Source: Pyxidicoccus xibeiensis (GTDB lineage: Bacteria > Myxococcota > Myxococcia > Myxococcales > Myxococcaceae). From it: a stretch of DNA of 64,000 bases. Both the position numbers and the translations under genes were made by a program. The stretch is from assembly GCF_024198175.1 (NCBI RefSeq), contig NZ_JAJVKV010000026.1, positions 1-64,000 on the forward strand. Reading direction: 5' to 3'. The notes under the pieces are model-generated. The model ran no database searches and was not told the DNA's origin. It was given only the letters and a program-made list of their open reading frames with translations. Shown here piece by piece: positions 33,816-64,000 of the stretch (positions are counted from its first letter, which is position 1; each line of letters begins with the position of its first letter).

Positions 33816-33905
33816 TCAACAGCCCAGGCCCGACAGGGCACAACAGGCACACGACCGACAGCAGCGGCTCAGGGACAGCGCGGCGGTCGGGGTGGAGTGC
33901 GTCAT
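33816..33905 (-). CDS. Cysteine-rich leader peptide 1
   Basis: A 29-codon frame runs from ATG 33905 to TGA 33816. It encodes SLSRCCRSCACCALSGLGC at its C-terminal end: six Cys in the last 15 codons and none before. The bases before the ATG (ACCTTCAGGGCTCCCG) resemble those before cysH (ACCTTCGGAGCTCCCC), which supports the start. Position (first frame after the putative promoter, before hairpin 1) and composition fit a classical amino-acid attenuator leader for the cysteine operon. Confidence 0.7.
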   Translation of the reverse strand: MTHSTPTAALSLSRCCRSCACCALSGLGC

Positions 33906-33917
33906 CGGGAGCCCTGA

Positions 33918-33946
33918 AGGTAACGGGGACCGGGGGGCGGCGTCAA
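33918..33946 (-). promoter_or_regulatory. Candidate sigma-70-type promoter of the cys operon
   Basis: Read leftwards, TTGACG (33946-33941), a 17-nt spacer and TTACCT (33923-33918) form a good -35/-10 pair. Transcription would begin near 33911, only about six bases before the ATG of leader 1, so the first leader would be nearly leaderless. This is prediction by sequence only. Confidence 0.45.
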
Positions 33947-33950
33947 CCTG

Positions 33951-33979
33951 CCCTCGGGTAACGGGTTTTTACCCTCGGG
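33951..33979. promoter_or_regulatory. Dyad/direct repeat upstream of cys promoter
   Basis: CCCTCGGG occurs twice as a direct repeat (33951 and 33972) and encloses an inverted GGGTAA / TTACCC pair around cgggttt. The element sits directly upstream of the putative -35 and could be an activator or repressor site. It could equally be a terminator-like structure after the Uma2-type gene, which ends at 33982. Confidence 0.35.
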
Positions 33980-33981
33980 GC

Positions 33982-34536
33982 CTACGTCTCGCCCCAGAGG
34001 TAGGCGAGCTCCAACTCGGCGGCTTCGAATGGCTCGATGCGAACGAGTGACGGGCCCGCATGTGTGGCGAGCGGCGAATAGGCCGCGCCTTCCAGCCTGA
34101 ATGCCTCCACGGTGCATGCCTCCGGGTCCACGAACCAGACGTGACGCACGCCCTCACGCGCGTACACGGGCAGCTTCTCCTGGCGGTCGCGCACCTGGGT
34201 GGAGGGAGAGAGCACCTCGCAGACCCAGTCAGGAGCGAGGGTGTAGGCCGCGGTCCTCGGAGGCCTGGGCATCCGCTCGCGACGCCAGCCGGCCAGGTCC
34301 GGGACGAGCACGTCCTCTCCGAGGTGGAGCTCCGGCTCCACGAGCAGAATCCACCCGCCGGGCCCGTTTCTTCCTCAATCGAACGGGCCGCCCAGCTCGA
34401 TTTCCAGTCGGGACGCCGCGACCGTGTGCCGCCCCGCCGGCCGGGGGCTGGCGTGAAGCACTCCACCGATCAGCTCCCCGACCACGTTGTCGGGAAGCGC
34501 CTCCAGGTCCGCGTAGGTGGCCGGCTTGTGTTCCAT
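33982..34536 (-). pseudogene. Uma2-family (DUF820) protein with in-frame stop
   Basis: From ATG 34536 the frame reads MEHKPATYADLEALPDNVVG, then ELIGGVLHASPRPAGRHTV and LEIELGGPFD, then TGA (34375-34377). The same frame continues for 11 codons (GRNGPGGWILL) into VEPELHLGEDVLVPDLAGWR and VCEVLSPSTQVRDRQEKLPV, the rest of a normal Uma2 PD-(D/E)XK-like domain. Homologues typically have Arg after G-G-P-F-D, so CGA to TGA is the likely lesion. It may be a real nonsense mutation or a sequencing error. Confidence 0.75.
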
Positions 34537-34675
34537 CACTGCCCATGCTCCCCAACGCCCGTCTCCATGTGCATGGAGCGGGAGTATCAAGAGGGTCTGA
34601 CGTGCCAGGGTGGCAAGCCAGTGCCCACCCTGAAAGGTTGGACCCGAATGTGGCGTGATGCAAGTCCCGGCGGGC

Positions 34676-35899
34676 TTATCCCCCGTGGGTTCCGTCCGCG
34701 GGCAGCTTGCGAGCCCCTTCTACCAGGCGCAGCGAAGAACCCGGCGCATCCAGCGTCGCGGGCATGTCCACCCGGAGCGCCGAGCGGTCCAGCTCCGACA
34801 GCTTGGGCCGGCCGAGCAGCGCCAGCGTCCGGTCGATCTCCTTCGAGAGGATGTCCAGCACCAGCTCCACCCCGGCCTGTCCGTAAGACGCCAAGCCATA
34901 CAGGAAGGGCCGGCCAATCATGCAGGCCCGTGCGCCCATGGCGATGGCCTTCACCACGTCCGAGCCCCGGCGGATGCCTCCATCGAGGATGATCTCGGAC
35001 CTGCCCTCCACTGCGTCCACCACCTCCGGCAGCACGTCCACCGCGCCGGGCAGGAAGTCGAGCTGCCGGCCTCCATGGTTGGAGACGATGAGCGCCTCCA
35101 CGCCCAGCTCCGCCGCGCGTCGCGCGTCCTCGGCGCACGAGATGCCCTTGAGCACCAGTGGCCCCGACCACACCGTGCGCAGCCACTCCACGTCCTTCCA
35201 CGTCACCGACGGGTCGAACTGGTTGTTGGTGAACTGCGCCACGGCGACAGCGTCCGTGCGCTTCAGCGCCGGCTGGTCCACGAAGTTGCCGAAGGTCGCG
35301 CGAGGACTCGAGGACATCCGCAGCACCCAGCCCAGGTGCCGCACCACGTCCAGCAGGTTGGTGAAGGTGACTCGCGGCGGAATGGTGAAGCCGTTGCGCC
35401 GGTCGTTCTCCCGGTTGCCCATGGCAGGCACATCCACGGTGAGGCACAGCGCGCGGTAGCCCGCCGCCTTCGCCCGCTCCACCAGCGAGCGCGTGACGCC
35501 CCGGTCTCTCCAGACATAGAGCTGGAACCAGAGCGGCGATGGCGACGCCGCGGCCACCTCTTCGATGGTGCCGATGGACATGGTGCTCAGCGTGAAGAGG
35601 GCACCCCGGCTCGCGGCGGCCTTCGCGGCCAGCTCCTCACCCCGAGGCGCCACCAGACCCGCCAGCCCCGTCGGGCCGAGAATGAGCGGCGTCGCCAGCT
35701 TCTGACCCAGCACCGTGGTCGTGCGGTCCACCACGCTCACGTCCACCAGCGCCCGCGCCCGAAACAGGTACCTGTCGAAGCTGCGCCGGTTGGCGCCCGC
35801 CGTGAAGCCGTCCTCGGCGGCACCCTCCACATAGTCGAAGACGGCCTTGGGGAGCCGTCGGCGGGCGCGCTGGCGAAGGTCCTCGATGTTGACGATCAC
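34676..35899 (-). CDS. FMN-dependent alpha-hydroxy-acid dehydrogenase (lactate dehydrogenase-like)
   Basis: The 407-residue TIM-barrel flavoenzyme starts at GTG 35899 (MIVNIEDLRQRARRRLP) with GGAG 9 nt upstream. Family motifs are FDYVEGAAEDGFTAGANR, LGPTGLAGLVAPRGE, the active-site histidine segment LIVSNHGGRQLD, and the FMN-phosphate segment ILDGGIRRGSDVVKAIAMGA. It oxidises L-lactate or a related 2-hydroxy acid such as mandelate or glycolate, probably feeding the respiratory chain. It is monocistronic and divergent from the TetR gene. The substrate cannot be fixed from sequence alone. Confidence 0.9.
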   Translation of the reverse strand: MIVNIEDLRQRARRRLPKAVFDYVEGAAEDGFTAGANRRSFDRYLFRARALVDVSVVDRTTTVLGQKLATPLILGPTGLAGLVAPRGEELAAKAAASRGALFTLSTMSIGTIEEVAAASPSPLWFQLYVWRDRGVTRSLVERAKAAGYRALCLTVDVPAMGNRENDRRNGFTIPPRVTFTNLLDVVRHLGWVLRMSSSPRATFGNFVDQPALKRTDAVAVAQFTNNQFDPSVTWKDVEWLRTVWSGPLVLKGISCAEDARRAAELGVEALIVSNHGGRQLDFLPGAVDVLPEVVDAVEGRSEIILDGGIRRGSDVVKAIAMGARACMIGRPFLYGLASYGQAGVELVLDILSKEIDRTLALLGRPKLSELDRSALRVDMPATLDAPGSSLRLVEGARKLPADGTHGG

Positions 35900-36176
35900 G
35901 ATGCGTGCTCCAGCGGGGTGAAAGGTCCCGGAGTCCGTCCGCACGGCTCCGTTGGCCGGTCAGCCTAGCAGTCCCGCCGGGAACTTCGCCGGTCCACTCC
36001 CGGTGCGAGGGTGCAGGTACCCGGCGGAAGGACCCGACGTGGGCCAGTCACATGCGCTGGAGCCCGGTGACCTGGCTGGTCGTCCTCCGGCGGCATGTCA
36101 GCCCCACCCGGTAGGAAGGTGCTGGCGGAAGGAACGTTCCTTCCACGGGCGGGTCGGTCCGGCAGGGGGTGGGCAG

Positions 36177-37442
36177 ATGATGGAGCTGTACCAGCAGTTC
36201 ATGGCCACGCGGATGGAGGAGGCGGCGGCGGTGATGGCGCAGCGGGGCTACGACAAGACTCCGGCCGCGGAGCTGGCGCGGGTGATGCGCATGTCGGTGG
36301 GCTCGCTGTACCGGCGCTATGGCAGCAAGCGCGGCTGTGCGCTGGCCATTCGGGACTTCTCCGATGACGAGCTGTTCCGGTATGCGCGCTACGAGTTCCA
36401 GATGGCCAGCACGGACGAGGGTGCGGGCTTTCGCGAAGGCTTCTTCGCCCTCTGGAGGCTGCTGGCCACCTACGTGTTGCGGATGCCCGGCGTCTTCAGC
36501 TTCGTCTTCCTGCACGCCCGTCCGGAGCAGGGGCCGGACGACGAGCGAGGCTGGCGGGTGCGAGACCTGGTCCGGGAGGTCGTCAGCCAGGGCGAGCGTG
36601 AAGGAGTGCTGGAGCCAGGTTCGGCGATGGCGAGGACGTGCCTGGTGTGGGGCGCGCTGGCGGAGCTGGGGCGGGTAGTGGCGAGGGGGGAAGGCTCAGT
36701 CACGGAGGAGGAAGTGCACGCGTCAGCCGAGGCGCTCTGGCGGGCGCTGGGGCCCAGGGAGAAGTCGGCGCCCCGGGGGCCTGGCGGCACGCCGCATCCA
36801 GACGGAGGAGTGGCCTCGGAGGAGGAATCCGATAGTGGCTCGGCGGTTGCCACGATGCCTTCGCCTCCAGACGGAGGAGTGGCCTCGGAGGAGGAATCCG
36901 ATAGTGGCTCGGCGGTTGCCACGATGCCTTCGCCTCCAGACGGCGGAGAGTCCTCGGAGGAGGCATCCACTAGCAGCTCCGGGGTTGTCACGGTGCCTTC
37001 GCTTCCAGACGGCGGCAGCCGCCAGCGGCTCGGCGGCGGCTACGACGCCTCCATGGACTGCTCAGGCCTCGGTGCCTCCAGAGGTGGCCAACCGTGCCGG
37101 AGCCCCGGTGTCACCCGGTGCAGGGCTGGCGGGCGCGGTGCTCGCGGTGGCGGGGTGGACGGGCAGCGCGTCAGGCAGCTCCGTCTCCACGTTGCGCACT
37201 CGCGGAGACAGCCACAGCGCCACCACGTTCGTCAGCATCAGCACGCTCAGCATGAGGAACATGACCGCGATGCCGCGCCCCTGCCCGGTGCCAATCACGC
37301 GCCCCACGCTCGAGGCGAGCGCGCCCCCGGGCGCCATCCACGGCTCGAAGAGCCTGTCCGCGAGGAACCCCGCCACGAGCGTCACCACGAGGTTCGTGCC
37401 CTGGAAGACGACCCGCCGGAGGGAGGCCACGCGTCCCTGTAG
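36177..37442 (+). CDS. TetR-family regulator with repetitive C-terminal tail
   Basis: Start ATG 36177 follows a GGGTGGGC region. The N-terminal helix-turn-helix is clear (MEEAAAVMAQRGYDKTPAAE, LARVMRMSVGSLYRRYGSKR), then a helical ligand domain (FREGFFALWRLLATYVLRMP) to about residue 200. After that the product enters a 69-nt tandem repeat and a low-complexity stretch, with the first stop only at 37442. That means a 381-bp antisense overlap with the MFS gene. The authentic C terminus may be shorter if a frameshift exists. It probably regulates the adjacent exporter/NRPS or the divergent dehydrogenase. Confidence 0.75.
   Translation: MMELYQQFMATRMEEAAAVMAQRGYDKTPAAELARVMRMSVGSLYRRYGSKRGCALAIRDFSDDELFRYARYEFQMASTDEGAGFREGFFALWRLLATYVLRMPGVFSFVFLHARPEQGPDDERGWRVRDLVREVVSQGEREGVLEPGSAMARTCLVWGALAELGRVVARGEGSVTEEEVHASAEALWRALGPREKSAPRGPGGTPHPDGGVASEEESDSGSAVATMPSPPDGGVASEEESDSGSAVATMPSPPDGGESSEEASTSSSGVVTVPSLPDGGSRQRLGGGYDASMDCSGLGASRGGQPCRSPGVTRCRAGGRGARGGGVDGQRVRQLRLHVAHSRRQPQRHHVRQHQHAQHEEHDRDAAPLPGANHAPHARGERAPGRHPRLEEPVREEPRHERHHEVRALEDDPPEGGHASL
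36798..37020 (+). repeat. Three-and-a-bit 69-bp in-frame tandem repeats
   Basis: Units begin at 36798, 36867, 36936 and 37005 (partial), exactly 69 bp apart. Units 1 and 2 are essentially identical; unit 3 has diverged. Each encodes 23 residues of the type PDGGVASEEESDSGSAVATM-PSP, an acidic Ser-rich linker, in frame with the TetR protein. The multiple of three and near identity point to recent slippage-type expansion tolerated as coding sequence. Confidence 0.9.
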
Positions 37443-38479
37443 CACCGCGGGTACCTTGGTCTGCCAGATGACCTGGTTGCAGCCGGAGATGAGCGGGAAG
37501 GTGAAGATGAAGACGGCCGCCGCGCTCGCGATGAGGGGCACGCTGGGAGGCAGCACCGCCAGCAGCAGCACGAGCGCGCCCACGATGGGGAAGCCCACCA
37601 GCCCGAGGATGCGGCGCCGGGGACCTCCCCACACGCTCATGACGATGCCGCCCAGCAGCCCTCCCATGCCGGCGATGGCGGCAATCCACTTCAGCGAGTG
37701 GATGTCCGTGAAGGCGAGCACCAGCGGGTTGATGAGCAGCATCACCATGCCCACCGCGAAGGTGTTGCCCGTAATGAAGAGCAACAGGCCGCGCAGCCCC
37801 GGCCGCTCCCGGATGAAGTGCCAGCTCTCCGCCAGGTCCTCCTTCAGCGAGTGTCGGCCCGGAGCCCTTGGGGGCGGGGCGGGGAAGCGCACGAGCAGCA
37901 GTGCGCCGATGGAGAAGAAGTAGGAGACCGAGTCCAGCAGCAGGATGCCGCTCAGCCCGATGGCGCTGTCCAGCGAGGCGGCGAGCAGCGGGCCACCGAT
38001 GTGGGCGACGGCCGCGCTCAGCTCCGTCATGCCGCTGGCGCGTCCCAGGTGCCGCTTGGGGACCAGCAGCGGCACGCTGGCCATCCACGCCGGGTAGCAC
38101 AACGCGGAGCAGGCCGAGCCGAGGAAGACGGGCAGGTAGAAGTACCAGTGCTGGATGGTCCAGAGCCCCGCGTCCTGGCCGGCGAACAGCGCCCAGATGA
38201 GGAAGATGCTGAACGCCGCGCCCAGGTCCCCCAGCACCATGAGCTTCCGGCGGTCCAGGCGGTCCGCCAGGATTCCCGCCACGGGGGAGATGAGCACCAG
38301 GGGCAGGGTGCTGAAGAAGATGACCAGGGCGAACCGGGTGACGGACCCGGACGTGTTGTAGACGTACGCCCCGAGCGCGAAGTTCGTCAGTCCCGTCCCC
38401 AGCTTGGAGATGAGCTGCCCGAGCCAGACCGTGCCGAAGGTGCGCAGTGACTGGCTCGGGGAGGTGGGGACGGCGGGGC

Positions 38480-38483
<4 letters not shown>
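37062..38483 (-). CDS. MFS exporter (enterobactin-exporter-like, MFS_3)
   Basis: The 473-residue protein has about 12 hydrophobic helices, the first being TVWLGQLISKLGTGLTNFAL, and the MFS motif A-like loop GILADRLDRRKLMVLGD between helices 2 and 3. A hydrophilic Ala/Pro/Thr-rich tail ends the protein. ATG 38483 overlaps the NRPS stop by 4 nt (ATGA), so it is co-translated with the synthetase and is the likely exporter of its peptide or a self-resistance pump. Its 3' end overlaps the open frame of the convergent TetR gene. Confidence 0.9.

Positions 38484-64000
<25,517 letters not shown>

Noticed and set aside
32834..33850. A leftward 338-codon frame through the cys leader region into cysH
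   Set aside because: It is out of frame with cysH and with the Cys-rich leaders, and its composition is that of a frame shadow.
36798..37020. CRISPR-like array
   Set aside because: The repeats are contiguous 69-bp in-frame coding units without spacers; no CRISPR array was seen anywhere in the window.

Overview
The window is about 70% G+C with dense, often overlapping genes, many insertion-sequence scars, Myxococcus-type Ser/Thr kinases beside a DUF2381-type protein, and a giant peptide synthetase. Together these point to a myxobacterium of the Myxococcus/Corallococcus/Pyxidicoccus group. That placement is inferred from gene content, not from a marker gene.

Positions 1-22,900 are an accessory, scarred region. 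It holds a transposase gene running off the left edge, a small secreted Cys-rich protein, an AAA-ATPase transposition-helper fragment, and an odd block of nested inverted 7-bp repeats. A two-gene unit at 4233-5849 may be toxin-antitoxin or defence related. A DUF2381 / kinase / pseudokinase operon follows (6291-10293) and ends at a tRNA-like relic and an IS3 fragment. Next come a LysR regulator divergent from a lipid-anchored metallo-beta-lactamase-fold protein, and a SulP anion transporter divergent from a Cys-type sulfatase. The rest is debris: three 3' ends of an IS91-type element, one IS110 and one IS630 remnant, which lie against truncated MgtC, repeat-protein, glutathione-reductase and DUF2306 genes. 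A serine-hydrolase lipoprotein survives among them.

Positions 23,000-34,000 carry two lipoproteins and a complete assimilatory sulfate-reduction operon read leftwards: cysH, a siroheme dehydrogenase/chelatase, cobA, cysD, cysN, cysJ, cysI, mostly with 1-8 nt overlaps. Ahead of cysH are two short reading frames packed with cysteine codons, each followed by a terminator-like hairpin. This looks like a tandem cysteine-sensing attenuator and is the most interesting signal here. cysN carries a C-terminal APS-kinase-like domain whose P-loop is gone, and cysH has the Cys motifs of an APS (not PAPS) reductase, so the pathway may no longer need APS kinase.

Positions 34,000-64,000 hold a Uma2-type gene broken by an in-frame TGA, an FMN-dependent alpha-hydroxy-acid dehydrogenase, a TetR regulator with a 69-bp tandem-repeat tail, an MFS exporter and the NRPS. 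The synthetase fills 38,480 to the right edge (more than 8,500 residues, 5' end outside), stops in a thioesterase, and its stop codon overlaps the exporter start. It has eight adenylation domains in the window. It also shows two in-frame architectural scars (a missing condensation domain and a C-A-stub-C junction) and two almost identical adjacent modules whose specificity residues match glutamate.
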